This document shows positions 35,124 to 44,464 of a stretch of DNA of 64,000 nt, piece after piece; position 1 is the first letter of the stretch, and each line of letters begins with the position of its first letter. The notes beneath the pieces are model-generated. The model saw nothing but the letters and a program-made list of their open reading frames with translations, was not told the origin of the DNA and ran no database searches. Location of the stretch: assembly GCA_025360585.1 (NCBI GenBank), contig JANYBW010000042.1, positions 62,001 through 126,000 on the forward strand, in the 5' to 3' direction. The stretch is from Actinomycetes bacterium. Its GTDB lineage: Bacteria > Actinomycetota > Acidimicrobiia > IMCC26256 > PALSA-610. The translations under genes were made by a program, and so were the position numbers.

Positions 35124-35197
35124 GGGCGGTTAGCTCAGTTGGTTAGAGCGCGTCGTTCACACCGACGAGGTCGGAGGTTCGAGTCCTCTACCGCCCA
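35124..35197 (+). tRNA. tRNA-Val (CAC)
   Basis: The acceptor stem GGGCGGT (35124-35130) pairs with ACCGCCC (35190-35196), with discriminator A at 35197. The D arm is TAGCTCAGTTGGTTAGAGCG-like. The anticodon stem CGTCG/CGACG closes the loop TTCACAC, with anticodon CAC at 35158-35160, and GGTTCGAGTCC forms the T arm. CCA is not encoded. Confidence 0.95.
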
Positions 35198-35345
35198 CTC
35201 GCATATTTGTGGCTCCTGCGTCGCCACGGCGAGTGTCTCGCCACCCATGTCGTTCGTCCCTCACTCCTGGGCTGGCTTCGCCACCGCACCTGTGGTTGGA
35301 GGAGTATCTGGCGTCGTTGTCCGAACCTGCTCGTACGGTCCATTC

Positions 35346-35606
35346 GTGCCGCGTCTGAGCGAGTTCTATGGAATCGCGATGTACATGTACTGGGTGGATC
35401 ATCCGCCACCGCACTTCCATGCTTTCTACAGCGGTGATGAAGCGGTCATTGCGATTGACGACGGGTCGGTGATCGCCGGATCGATCCCAACGACCGCGCT
35501 ACGGCTCGTGCGGGAGTGGCTCGGACTGCATCGTTCGGAACTCGAGGAGAATTGGTACCGTGCCTCGCGTCCTGAGTCTCTGGTCGCGATCGAGCCGCTG
35601 CGGTAA
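35346..35606 (+). CDS. DUF4160 domain protein
   Basis: An 86-residue protein starting at GTG 35346. The segment FYGIAMYMYWVDHPPPHFHA followed by YSGDEAVIAIDDGSVI matches DUF4160, a small domain usually encoded next to DUF2442. Such pairs are suspected toxin-antitoxin or regulatory modules, but no activity is established to my knowledge. It lies 148 bp downstream of tRNA-Val and 10 bp before the DUF2442 gene, so the two are one operon. Confidence 0.85.
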   Translation: MPRLSEFYGIAMYMYWVDHPPPHFHAFYSGDEAVIAIDDGSVIAGSIPTTALRLVREWLGLHRSELEENWYRASRPESLVAIEPLR

Positions 35607-35616
35607 CGTAAATCCC

Positions 35617-35916
35617 ATGCGTACGCTCCCGCGAGTCATTGCCGTTGAAGCGATCGAAAACTACGTCCTTAGGCTCACGTTCTCCGATGGGCTTGTCCGC
35701 GAACTCGATTTCGCTCCGACGGTTCGTGCTGGCGTATTCACGAGCATTGCCGATCCGTCGATGTTTGAAGCAGTGTTTGTGGATGACCAGACTGGCACGA
35801 TCTGCTGGCCGAACGGCGTCGACCTCGACCCGGACGTGCTCCACGGCGGTGCCGAGAGCACGGCGAGCTTCGCGCCGCGCTCTGTCCGCGAGTACCAGCT
35901 TCGCTCCTCAGCGTAG
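35617..35916 (+). CDS. DUF2442 domain protein
   Basis: A 99-residue protein. RVIAVEAIENYVLRLTFSDG followed by VRELDFAP and, later, ICWPNGVDLDPDVLH is the diagnostic pattern of DUF2442. It forms the second gene of the DUF4160-DUF2442 pair. ATG 35617 is chosen, since the upstream reading overlaps the partner gene and adds no conserved sequence. Its role is unknown; the frequent pairing suggests that the two proteins act together. Confidence 0.88.
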   Translation: MRTLPRVIAVEAIENYVLRLTFSDGLVRELDFAPTVRAGVFTSIADPSMFEAVFVDDQTGTICWPNGVDLDPDVLHGGAESTASFAPRSVREYQLRSSA

Positions 35917-35994
35917 GTATTAAACGCGAATGACACACCAGGCTAAGGGGGGAGTATGGCAGCTGGCTGTTAGTCGTTTCGGTAGAATTTGTCA

Positions 35995-36948
35995 ATGACG
36001 CGACGCTTCGCGATTTGTGTTGTGGCCGTGCTGGCCGTTGGCTGTGGCAAGACAAGCGCCACTCCTTCCATGCACGGTACTTCGGTGCAGTACGGCCGCA
36101 ATACTGGCAGTCTGGACTTGCCGCTCGATTGGATTAATGCTGAGTATTCGCGGGTCTCGTTCGAGCTAGCGCGAGCAGAAACTCGCTTGAACGTAGCGTG
36201 TATGCGATCCCGCGGCTTCGATGTGAGTGCGGACGGCCTTTTCCAAATTGTTCCGGGTTCGTACACGCTCGGGCGGCGGTATTCGACGTACTCACCCGCG
36301 GTCGCGAGCACTCGTGGTTATCAACCCGAACAAAACGATCCTCGTGATCGTCGCGATTTGGCGATGCCGGCAGAAGGGTCGCCCGCTCGTGCGGCGTTCT
36401 TCATGGCGCTCACGGGCTCATCCGGACTTCCTACCGACTTCGTTAACGTCACTGATCCGACTACCGGTGCTGTGATAGCGCGGGTTGCAAAGGCCGGAGG
36501 CTGTGACGGCGTTGCGCAGACGCGAATCTATGGAAGCTTCGAGCAGTACGCGCGATTTACACAGGATGACCTTTTCATTCAGTCGTTGACGGGGGAAGCG
36601 CAAGCGACAGCGGCTGTTGATCCTGAGGTTAAAAAAGTAAAACATGCCTGGTCGTCGTGTATGTCGACCTCGGGCTACCACTACGAATCCCCTGAGAAGC
36701 CGCAGTCTGACAATTGGCCAGAACCGCGACCGAAAAAGGCGGAACGCGATACCGCAGTGGCGGACATGAAATGCCGGGATGAGATCGGGTATCTCCCTAC
36801 GATCGCTGCTGCGGAACGGCGTGCGCAGTCGAAAATTGTCGAGTCGAAAGGCACCTTGCTCGGTGAAATTCATACCCGGCGAAATGCTGTCGTCGCAAAC
36901 GCCGAGCACGTTGGTGAGCTTCTCCGATCACCGCGTCCGAGAGTGTGA
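35995..36948 (+). CDS. Probable lipoprotein of unknown function
   Basis: A 317-residue exported protein. The N terminus MTRRFAICVVAVLAVGCGK is a lipoprotein-like signal with the modified Cys at residue 17; the residue three before it is Ala, not Leu, so the lipobox is imperfect. The mature part has several Cys residues (ACMRSRGF, AGGCDG, SSCMSTSGY, MKCRDEIG) that could form disulfides, a pattern seen in secreted actinobacterial proteins. No known domain is recognised. There is no ribosome-binding site, but TAGAAT at 35983-35988 would place transcription start on the ATG, so the mRNA may be leaderless. Confidence 0.75.
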   Translation: MTRRFAICVVAVLAVGCGKTSATPSMHGTSVQYGRNTGSLDLPLDWINAEYSRVSFELARAETRLNVACMRSRGFDVSADGLFQIVPGSYTLGRRYSTYSPAVASTRGYQPEQNDPRDRRDLAMPAEGSPARAAFFMALTGSSGLPTDFVNVTDPTTGAVIARVAKAGGCDGVAQTRIYGSFEQYARFTQDDLFIQSLTGEAQATAAVDPEVKKVKHAWSSCMSTSGYHYESPEKPQSDNWPEPRPKKAERDTAVADMKCRDEIGYLPTIAAAERRAQSKIVESKGTLLGEIHTRRNAVVANAEHVGELLRSPRPRV

Positions 36949-37003
36949 AGATGTTTTGTTTGGGGTGACTGTCGCAGCTCGAATTGTGTAGTTGACTCTT
37001 TTG

Positions 37004-39196
37004 ATGTCCGGCGATGGCGCATCCGCGCTCACCAATCCGCAGCGCCGATCCGAGCGTGTTCGTGCTGCGGCACAGCGTTGGTATGTCGAAATTGGCATCG
37101 TCGTTGCGACGTTCGCCCTCTACTCGTGGCGCCTGGATCGCAATGGTTACGGCAATCCGTTTTATGCCGCGTCCGCACGATCGATGACAGTGAGTTGGCG
37201 CAACTACGTCTTTGGTGCGTTTGATCCGGGCGGCTGGGATACCGTCGACAAACCGCCTTTGGGTCAATGGATCGGCGCAGCTTCGGTCAAAGTCTTTGGC
37301 TTCTCAACGTGGTCATTGCTGGTGCCGTCCGCTCTGGCCGGTGCACTGACCGTTTTGTTGACCATGGCCATCGTGCGCCGATCGTGGGGCCGCGGCGCGG
37401 GCCTCATTGCCGGTGTCGCGCTCATGGTGACACCAATGATGTTGGCGGTCAGTCGCAGCAATAACCCGGATGTCTTTTTGGTGCTTGCTGCGGTCGCTTC
37501 GGCATGGGCTGCGCTGCGTGGCATCGAAGACGGCCGGCCTCGCTGGATGATGTTGGCTGGCGCGTTTGGCGCGTTGGGATTCTTAGCCAAATCGTTGGCG
37601 ATCGGTTCGGTACTGCCCGGCATTTGGCTGGCGTATCTCATCGCTGGTCAAGGCACGCGCTTTCGCAAACGCATCGTGCATTGCTTCGTTGGGGCGCTCG
37701 CGTTTGCTGCCGTTGCCGGCGGTTGGATGGCCGGTGTCGATTCAATATCGCTAACGAGTCGGCCATGGGTCGGTGGCAGTAAAGACGGCACTGCAGCAGA
37801 TCTCGCGTTTGGGTACAACGGTCTTGGGCGCCTCACGGGCAAAGGCGACGGCCAGATGGCGAACATGGGCCGCGGCAGTGCGATGTTCGCCGGACCGGGC
37901 GGTATTGATGAATTCGGCGGCAAGCCGGAACTTGGCCGGCTCTTTAACCGGGGGATGGGCGACCAATGGATGTGGCTCGCTCCTATAGCCGCAGGCGCGG
38001 CCGTTGGTGGCCTTGCACTCGCGCTGCGGAAGCGCAAACGTGATGCTCGGCTCGGTCAACTCATCATGTGGACGACCTGGATTGTCGTGTCGTATCGGCT
38101 ACTCACGTACGCGCAAGGCACCTTCCACAATTACTACGTCGCGATTTTGTGCCCTGCCGTCGCGGCGCTTGTTGGCATCGGTATTCGGCTGATATTGGAA
38201 TCGCGCAAAGTCGGCGTTCTGGTCGCGGCCATTGCCGTTGCGCTCACAGTCGAGATGCAACGCACGTTGTTGGAGCGAGTTCCGGCGTGGCAGAGCATGC
38301 GTTGGATTGTGCCAGTAGGAGCAGCGGTTGCAGTGTTCATTGTGGCGATGGCGGTCTGGAAGGTGCGTTCCACCCGCCTTGCGATGTTGTCGTTGAGCGT
38401 GTTGCCTGCGGTCCTATTGATCGCCCCCGCGATATGGAGCGGGGCCGGTACTCGCCACGCGCAAGAGGGCACGTTCCCAGATTCTCGCCCTGATGTGGGG
38501 GGCGCGTCGAGCCCAATGTTGGCAATGCTCGGCACGCGTGAGATTCCCGAAGCGGAAATGAAATGGCTCCGCGCGCAACGGCATGGTGAACGGTGGGTCG
38601 TGGCCGTGAGTTCGGCCAACGATGCCGAACAAAACGTGATCAATGGTGATGCCGTCGCAGCACTCGGTGGCTTTATTGGCAGCGACAAATCGAATTCCGC
38701 TCTGAGAATCGCAGGGGCGGTAGAGCGGGGCGAGTTGCGGTACGTGATCGCAGGAGGCTTCCAGCTGGGGAGTGCCGAAGGCACGAGTGCCGTCGTTGGT
38801 GCCTGCGCTGCGATAGCGCCCTCAGCGTGGGGTGCGGTCTCGGGGGGTAGCACCTTGTACGACTGCCGCGGTAAGGCGAACGCGCTGCGCGCTTTCAAAC
38901 CTCGCTCAGCGTTGAAGCCCACTGGAACCGCCGGCCCTCGCCCCGGAATCCCTAGCCCCGGCCCCGGAATCCCCGGCCTGCCGCCGGGATTGCCGCCGGG
39001 CATAAAGCTGCCACCAGGCTTCAAAGCGCCGCCGGGTGGCTTCACTCCTGAACTGCTTGCGTGGGGGCAATGTCTCACGCAACACGGCGGCGATCCATTC
39101 AGCCTCGCCAACGGCAAACCTCCCGCGGGCGCGACCGCTGCGGCGATGAATGCGTGTGTTTCGAAGTTGCCGCCGGGCGGACTTCCGAAGATCTGA
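37004..39196 (+). CDS. PMT/ArnT-like (GT39/GT83) glycosyltransferase
   Basis: An integral membrane glycosyltransferase of about 730 residues with some 11-13 hydrophobic segments. The first extracytoplasmic loop carries FDPGGWDTVDKPPLGQW, the Asp-Lys-Pro-Pro pattern of protein O-mannosyltransferase/ArnT-type enzymes that use polyprenyl-phosphate sugars. The C-terminal 300 residues are soluble and extracytoplasmic, with a Pro/Gly-rich stretch (about 640-690, repeats of PGIP/LPPG) and a final small Cys-containing domain. TTG 36992 gives four more residues; ATG 37004 is preferred. It is followed by a membrane protein on the same strand. Confidence 0.85.
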   Translation: MSGDGASALTNPQRRSERVRAAAQRWYVEIGIVVATFALYSWRLDRNGYGNPFYAASARSMTVSWRNYVFGAFDPGGWDTVDKPPLGQWIGAASVKVFGFSTWSLLVPSALAGALTVLLTMAIVRRSWGRGAGLIAGVALMVTPMMLAVSRSNNPDVFLVLAAVASAWAALRGIEDGRPRWMMLAGAFGALGFLAKSLAIGSVLPGIWLAYLIAGQGTRFRKRIVHCFVGALAFAAVAGGWMAGVDSISLTSRPWVGGSKDGTAADLAFGYNGLGRLTGKGDGQMANMGRGSAMFAGPGGIDEFGGKPELGRLFNRGMGDQWMWLAPIAAGAAVGGLALALRKRKRDARLGQLIMWTTWIVVSYRLLTYAQGTFHNYYVAILCPAVAALVGIGIRLILESRKVGVLVAAIAVALTVEMQRTLLERVPAWQSMRWIVPVGAAVAVFIVAMAVWKVRSTRLAMLSLSVLPAVLLIAPAIWSGAGTRHAQEGTFPDSRPDVGGASSPMLAMLGTREIPEAEMKWLRAQRHGERWVVAVSSANDAEQNVINGDAVAALGGFIGSDKSNSALRIAGAVERGELRYVIAGGFQLGSAEGTSAVVGACAAIAPSAWGAVSGGSTLYDCRGKANALRAFKPRSALKPTGTAGPRPGIPSPGPGIPGLPPGLPPGIKLPPGFKAPPGGFTPELLAWGQCLTQHGGDPFSLANGKPPAGATAAAMNACVSKLPPGGLPKI

Positions 39197-39277
39197 CGCC
39201 TCTGCGGGTACAAACTCCGATCTCTTTGACCCGGCGGGTAGTGTCGTGCGTCTCGTGTCTCTAACAATGATCGGTGC

Positions 39278-41722
39278 TTGGGCTTGAAAGAATTACTCCG
39301 TCGGCGCAACGCGTGGGTGATCTTTTTGGTGAGCGCGGCCGGCCTGCTGCTTGAAGTCGCGTACACGCGCATTATCTCGTACAAGCTTTGGTACTACTAC
39401 ACGTACCTGGTCATCGGTCTCGCGCTTCTCGGTATCGGCTCCGGTGGGATCTTCCTGGCCACGTTCGCCCGCCTGCGAAAAGCGAGTACCGAAACGATCC
39501 TGCGGTGGTCGTGTCTCTCCGCGGCGGTCACAGTGCCATTGGGCTACTTCATCATTGCGCGGTTACCGATCCAAACCAGCGCGATCTGGAACTACGGCGA
39601 CGGCTCGTCCTATAAAGCGCTCGCGAAACTCTCGTTGATTTGTTTTGTACTCTTCGCGTCGTTTATTTCAGTCGGGTTGGTCGTCTCGACGATTCTGGGC
39701 CGCGAAACCGAAAACGTCGGGAAACTGTATTTCGGCGATCTGGTGGGCGCGGGGCTTGGGTGCCTGATCGCAATTCCGCTGATTGTTTCACTCGGCCCTC
39801 CAGGGGTCGTGATGGTTTCTGCCGCGATATTTGCAATCGCCGCGATCGTGAGCACGGCGCAATTCAAAGACGTTTCGTCGTACATTTCGATGGCCGTATT
39901 GGTGGTGCTCATCGGAACGGTGATTGGTAATCGATCGTTGCCCGATATCGAGCCGGAGCAAGGAAAATCTCCGGCGACGCATGCGGTGTATTCCTCTTGG
40001 GGGCCGGTGTTTCGCGTTGATGTTCACAAGATCAGCGATGAGAACTATCTGCTCGCCCACGATGCCACGTTCGGTTCGGGGATCTGGCGTTACGACGGCC
40101 ATCCCGAACGGCTGACTCGCTTCGACGTCGATGTTCGGCGTTTGCCGTTCGATCTGTTGGGTACGCCACCGAAACACACGCTGATTGTCGGTTCGGCCGG
40201 CGGCAACGAGATTCTCGCCGCTTTGCATTTCAAATCGCCGCGCATCGAAGGCGTTGAGCTCAACCCGGTGACCGTCGACATTGTGAAGCATCGCTTCGCG
40301 AACTTCACCGGCCATCTCGATCAACAAAAGGGTGTCGCAATTCATCAAGGCGATGCGCGAACTTACATGGCGCGCAGTACCGCGAAATACAACCTGGTTT
40401 GGGTGGTTGCGCCGGATAGTTACGCTGCGAACAACGCAGCATCGTCAGGTGCATTTGTACTGTCGGAGAGCTACCTCTACACCTCGGAGATGATTGCGCG
40501 CACGTTGGCGCACCTCACCGATGATGGTATTTCGGTGGCCCAGTTTGGCGAATTCTCGTTCAAAGATCGCCCGAATCGCACGGCGCGTTACATCATGACT
40601 GCGCGTGCGGCGTTGCAAAGCTTGGGCGTCAAGGACCCGAATCGTCACATCATCGTCGTCGACGAAACCGGTACTGCAGGGTCGTTGCCGACGATCATGG
40701 TGAAACGCACGCCGTTCACTGATGCTGAAGTGCAACGCCTTGTGACCGCGATGCCAAAAGGGCCGGTGGTTACCCATCCGCCGAATCGCGACCCGATTTC
40801 TGAAGATTGGCGCCTGATCTACGCGCCGGGCGTGACACCGGCGGATCATCTCACCGCCCGCCTCGCAGGAGCGACGCCGAGCACAATTCAAAGCGTTGTT
40901 GATAGCTACCCGTTTCGCATCGATGCCGTCCATGACGACAAGCCGTTCTTTTGGCACTTCGCTGGGTTCAACAAAGTGATCCGCGAAATTGGCACGACAC
41001 TCAAAGACCTCCCCGATCCTGAAAATGCCATCGGCGAACGCGTGTTGCTGCTGCTGTTGCTCATCTCGATTGTGTACGCGATGATCTTTTTGCTCTTGCC
41101 GTTTCTCTTCGTTCGCAAGACGTGGGCGAAACTGCCGAAAAAGGCAACATCTGCAGTATATTTTGGAGCGCTCGGTTTAGGTTTTATCTTGTATGAGATC
41201 ACCATGATCCAGCGGCTCACCCGCCTGCTGGGCTATCCGAGCTATTCGCTCACCGTGACGCTGGCGGCGTTGTTGTTATCGACGGCAGGGGGAGCGCTGC
41301 TGAGTAACCGGCTCGCGCCACGTGCTTCGGCCTGGATGCCCCGAGCGTTTCTTGCGCTCTGCGCGCTCACTGTGGTGTACGAGTTCGGTCTCGATGGCAT
41401 CACCGATCACGCGCTCGACAAATCGTTGCCCATTCGCATCGTGATTGCGTTGGCCGTGCTCACGCCACTTGGTGGTTGCCTCGGGTTGTTTATGCCGCTC
41501 GGCCTCAGCCAAGTGAAGCGCCTCGCCGCGGGCGAGGAATATTCCGCGTGGGCCTGGGCCGTGAACGGATTCCTGTCGGTGGTGGGTTCGGTGCTCACGA
41601 CGATTCTGGCCATGGAGTTTGGGTTCCGCTCCGTGCAGTGGCTCGCCCTCGTGTTGTACGCGATCGCGGTAGTTGCATTCCTGGGAATGCACCGCGCCGC
41701 CAATCGAATGAGCGCTTCGTAA
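39278..41722 (+). CDS. Spermidine-synthase-like polytopic membrane protein
   Basis: An 814-residue protein with membrane segments at both ends (about 10-230 and 590-805) around a soluble Rossmann domain (about 290-440). The first segments (SAAGLLLEVAYTRIISYKLW) are typical of membrane proteins fused to a spermidine synthase-like domain. The central domain has TLIVGSAGGNEILAAL and GVELNPVTVDIV, the SAM-type nucleotide-binding strands. The polyamine-specific residues are not clear, so it may not make spermidine. The start is uncertain (TTG 39278 or 39284, with no obvious ribosome-binding site). It is 81 bp after the glycosyltransferase gene. Confidence 0.8.
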   Translation: MGLKELLRRRNAWVIFLVSAAGLLLEVAYTRIISYKLWYYYTYLVIGLALLGIGSGGIFLATFARLRKASTETILRWSCLSAAVTVPLGYFIIARLPIQTSAIWNYGDGSSYKALAKLSLICFVLFASFISVGLVVSTILGRETENVGKLYFGDLVGAGLGCLIAIPLIVSLGPPGVVMVSAAIFAIAAIVSTAQFKDVSSYISMAVLVVLIGTVIGNRSLPDIEPEQGKSPATHAVYSSWGPVFRVDVHKISDENYLLAHDATFGSGIWRYDGHPERLTRFDVDVRRLPFDLLGTPPKHTLIVGSAGGNEILAALHFKSPRIEGVELNPVTVDIVKHRFANFTGHLDQQKGVAIHQGDARTYMARSTAKYNLVWVVAPDSYAANNAASSGAFVLSESYLYTSEMIARTLAHLTDDGISVAQFGEFSFKDRPNRTARYIMTARAALQSLGVKDPNRHIIVVDETGTAGSLPTIMVKRTPFTDAEVQRLVTAMPKGPVVTHPPNRDPISEDWRLIYAPGVTPADHLTARLAGATPSTIQSVVDSYPFRIDAVHDDKPFFWHFAGFNKVIREIGTTLKDLPDPENAIGERVLLLLLLISIVYAMIFLLLPFLFVRKTWAKLPKKATSAVYFGALGLGFILYEITMIQRLTRLLGYPSYSLTVTLAALLLSTAGGALLSNRLAPRASAWMPRAFLALCALTVVYEFGLDGITDHALDKSLPIRIVIALAVLTPLGGCLGLFMPLGLSQVKRLAAGEEYSAWAWAVNGFLSVVGSVLTTILAMEFGFRSVQWLALVLYAIAVVAFLGMHRAANRMSAS

Positions 41723-41753
41723 ACCCGAGGGAACACCCGTCAGCGCACGGCTC

Positions 41754-42095
41754 CTACTTCGCTCGCGCAGCGATTCGTTGTTGTGCGATCGCTCGGGCGC
41801 GGGTGAGCGACTCTCGACGGCGATCGCGACGGCGAAGATCGATGATCACCACACCGGCGATGAGTGCACTGAGCACTGCGATGCTTTGCGCGAGATCGTC
41901 GAGGTTTGCGAACCCAAAGACATGACCGCCAGCGGGTCCGCCGGCGAACTGCGGTTGCCCGCGTCCTGGCCCCGATTGTTGACGGTCGCCATTGGAGATC
42001 AGCGACGCAAGTGGGGTGTGCTTCCACACCAACGCCAACGCGAAGATGATGCCGAGCACGCCGAGCAGCGCCGCGAAGTGGCGCAGAAATTTCAC
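41754..42095 (-). CDS. Small membrane protein
   Basis: A 113-residue protein with two predicted membrane helices (about 7-24 and 68-86) separated by a Gly/Gln-rich outside loop, and a basic C-terminal tail. Its ATG overlaps the stop of the DUF4405-type gene (ATGA), so the two are translationally coupled and the protein is probably a partner of that cytochrome b-like membrane protein. No family is recognised. Confidence 0.7.
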   Translation of the reverse strand: MKFLRHFAALLGVLGIIFALALVWKHTPLASLISNGDRQQSGPGRGQPQFAGGPAGGHVFGFANLDDLAQSIAVLSALIAGVVIIDLRRRDRRRESLTRARAIAQQRIAARAK

Positions 42096-42640
42096 AACGC
42101 GCTCGCGGTGCTTGGGCTGGTCGTTGGCGATCCCTTACCGACGAGGCGTCGCCCGACGGTCAATACCCAACGCCAGCTAAGAGCTACGTGGACCCCGACC
42201 AGCGCCACACAAATATCCGCGGCCGTGGTGTGCAATCCCGTCCAGAAACCGTCACGGTTTGTTTCCCAACCCAACGCGGACATCGCGGATCGTGAGATCA
42301 TGATTCCCGACAGCACGCACAAACTCATCGCGCCAAGGAGCAAAAGATCCACAACCCAGCGCAGTTTCTCGCGCCCGGCGGGTGTAGTGAACAACTTCTT
42401 GGTCGTGCGCAACACCCAATCCCAGTGCAGCGTGACGTGTACGAGCAGCGAGGCTCCTAGTCCGACGCCCGTCCATTCGTGGACTGTAAGGCCGGTAAAC
42501 GAAAAGCTGTAATCGACCACGAAGCTGATCAACAACGCAAGATCAAGCCAAAAATCAATTTTGGTATGACGGGGCATCGAGCGTCGAGACGTCGTGGTTT
42601 CGGCGCTCGCCAGCTTGTTGTCGAGTCGAGGAGCGCTCAT
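42092..42640 (-). CDS. DUF4405 (cytochrome b561-like) membrane protein
   Basis: A 182-residue protein with four membrane helices. His residues are placed in helices as in the DUF4405 family of small cytochrome b-like proteins: TVHEWTGVGLGASLLVHVTLHWDWV in the second helix region and GLHTTAADICVALVGVHVALSWRW in the last. Two pairs of His could ligate heme b, which suggests membrane electron transfer. It forms a two-gene operon with the downstream small membrane protein. Confidence 0.8.
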   Translation of the reverse strand: MSAPRLDNKLASAETTTSRRSMPRHTKIDFWLDLALLISFVVDYSFSFTGLTVHEWTGVGLGASLLVHVTLHWDWVLRTTKKLFTTPAGREKLRWVVDLLLLGAMSLCVLSGIMISRSAMSALGWETNRDGFWTGLHTTAADICVALVGVHVALSWRWVLTVGRRLVGKGSPTTSPSTASAL

Positions 42641-42699
42641 GCACTCATCATCGACTACGAACGTAAGAATTCCATTGCGTCACATTATGAACGAAGTTG

Positions 42700-44285
42700 T
42701 TAGCCGACGGGGTAATGCGAATAGGTCAATATTCCGGAGCGGTCAGGAGCAAGGACATAGCCGTCTTTGATTGCCGTGACGATTGCTGCTTCGAAGGCGG
42801 CGTCGTACGCAGTTTTGGTTGGGAATCGTTGCTTGATGACGGGGAGTGGCAACGACTTCGAGGATCCGAGGAGTATGCAGATAATCGCCGGATTTGGCCC
42901 GGGAACGCCCGACAACACGATGGTCGCAACATCGACCGGTGGTGTGCGGATACCGCCCAGCGCGATCCCGTCCGCGTTGCGGGCGATGGCGCCTTTGGAA
43001 TCGATCGTCACTCGTGGCGCCGGTGCAGGCGGCGTACCAGTTTGCATCCATGTTTTGAGTGCATGCAGCGAGGCTTTGGCGACGATGTGCAGTGGGCCAT
43101 CGTTGACCGGCGCACCGCAATTGACCGCGTCGGCAGTGGTTCCCATCAGATGACGGTCGGCGTGAGCCGTGCCGGCAACTTCCCACAACCGAAAGGTGTT
43201 GGTATCAGGCTGGCGGGCGTCGCGCGAATTCAACAAGCTCGCGATATCGGTTTCGGATTGGATATCCATGATCGGAACTGTCGTGTCCGTGCGAAAAATT
43301 GTGGTGATGTTGCCGATTGATTTGGCGATGTCCGCGGGTTCGCCGGGAGCGACCAGCGGCAGGCCAGCAGCACCCCGGCTGTGAACAAAGAACCCATCAA
43401 ACGCCAGGGTCAATGGTTGGACGCCATTGACGTATGTTGTCAAAGCAAAGGCCGATTGCGATTCGCCCGCAGCGATCACGCGATTGGGTCGCTGGCCGCC
43501 CAAGGCCGGACCTCCAGCGCGAACCGCGCGGGCAATCTGGGTGAAGATGTCGAAGGAAAATCCATCGCCAGGGTGCGAAAGTGATGCGTAGCGTTGCGGG
43601 TCGATCTTTTTGAGCCCCATGCCAACGATGCCGGCGCCGACCCCAGGAACCGTTACCAACACTTTGCCCCCCTCGACCCCGATCAGCTGGGCCGAAACCC
43701 CAACCCACGTGTCGCCACTGCGCGTAATTTCTTCGCGCAGGCTGGTCCAATCGGGATCAGCGTCGAGGCCACCGCTCACGTTGAGCCACTCGACGACCAC
43801 CGTGCCGCTGGATTTTCCGTTGCGCTCGGCCGCCGTACCACGATGCGCGTCTTGTACTTCGCGGCAGTATCTGGGCTGAAGCTCCACTTGCCATCTGCGG
43901 TGAACGCGGCGCCAGATTTATAGGACGTTGCGGTTCCAGAAGCAAAGTATTCGTGCTGTTCATAGCCGACCGGGCCGAGTTGCGAGGGCGTTGACGAACC
44001 AATGAACGGTTCCTTCGTGCCTTTGATTTCTTGGATGATGTCGGCCGACGGGCCCGCAGGCCGAGCAACGGTCGACGTCGTTGGCCCCGGCGCGGTGGTC
44101 GATGAGCTGGCTCCAGGAACTTTCGATGAACTGCTGGGCGTTACCGACGGTTTCGAGCTACTGCACGCCGTCGCGATCAAACTCAACCCGACGACCGAAG
44201 CCGAGATGGCTACCCGCCAGCGCGGCGCTGCAACGGGGTGAGGGAATTGCTGTGAAACTCGACAAGAAACTCTGGGCGAAGTCAT
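42700..44285 (-). pseudogene. Abhydrolase_10-type lipoprotein hydrolase, broken by one frameshift
   Basis: Two overlapping frames together encode one alpha/beta-hydrolase-domain protein. The first frame (from ATG 44285, or 44312) gives a lipoprotein-like signal ending LIATAC, then TSYKSGAAFTADGKW and TRIVVRRPSATE. The second frame resumes with SSGTVVVEWLNVSGGLDADP and carries the nucleophile motif GESQSAFALT, a His region TAHADRH and a normal C terminus. Adding one base to the run of four A on the minus strand (43813-43816) restores RRPSATEKSSGTVVVEWLNV, which matches the family. The break is thus a single-base deletion: a real inactivation, a recent mutation or a sequencing error. If intact, the protein would be about 525 residues. 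Confidence 0.85.
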
Positions 44286-44464
44286 ATGGGCAACTGTAGA
44301 CTGCTCGGTCATCGCCGCCAGCGGTTTGCGTCACGCGACGAAAGCACTGGAACGATTCCTGGAAATGTGGGAAGCCTCGAGTTCATCGTGAGTGCCACAA
44401 ATCGTTTGCAGCGCAGTGCGCTATGCGACCTTGTTGCCCCGGCTTCCTTCGATACGCTGCGCCG

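Noticed and set aside
35124-36948. Integrated genomic island at tRNA-Val
   Set aside because: No integrase, no duplicated tRNA 3' end and no shift in composition was seen in the next several kilobases.
38134-39384. 416-codon open frame on the minus strand
   Set aside because: It is antisense to the PMT-like glycosyltransferase, which has membrane segments and the DKPP loop. The frame starts beyond the 5' end of the next gene and has no family signature.
43776-44312. Separate small lipoprotein gene upstream of a complete hydrolase
   Set aside because: The two frames join into one Abhydrolase_10 protein after one base is restored, so they are annotated as one broken gene.
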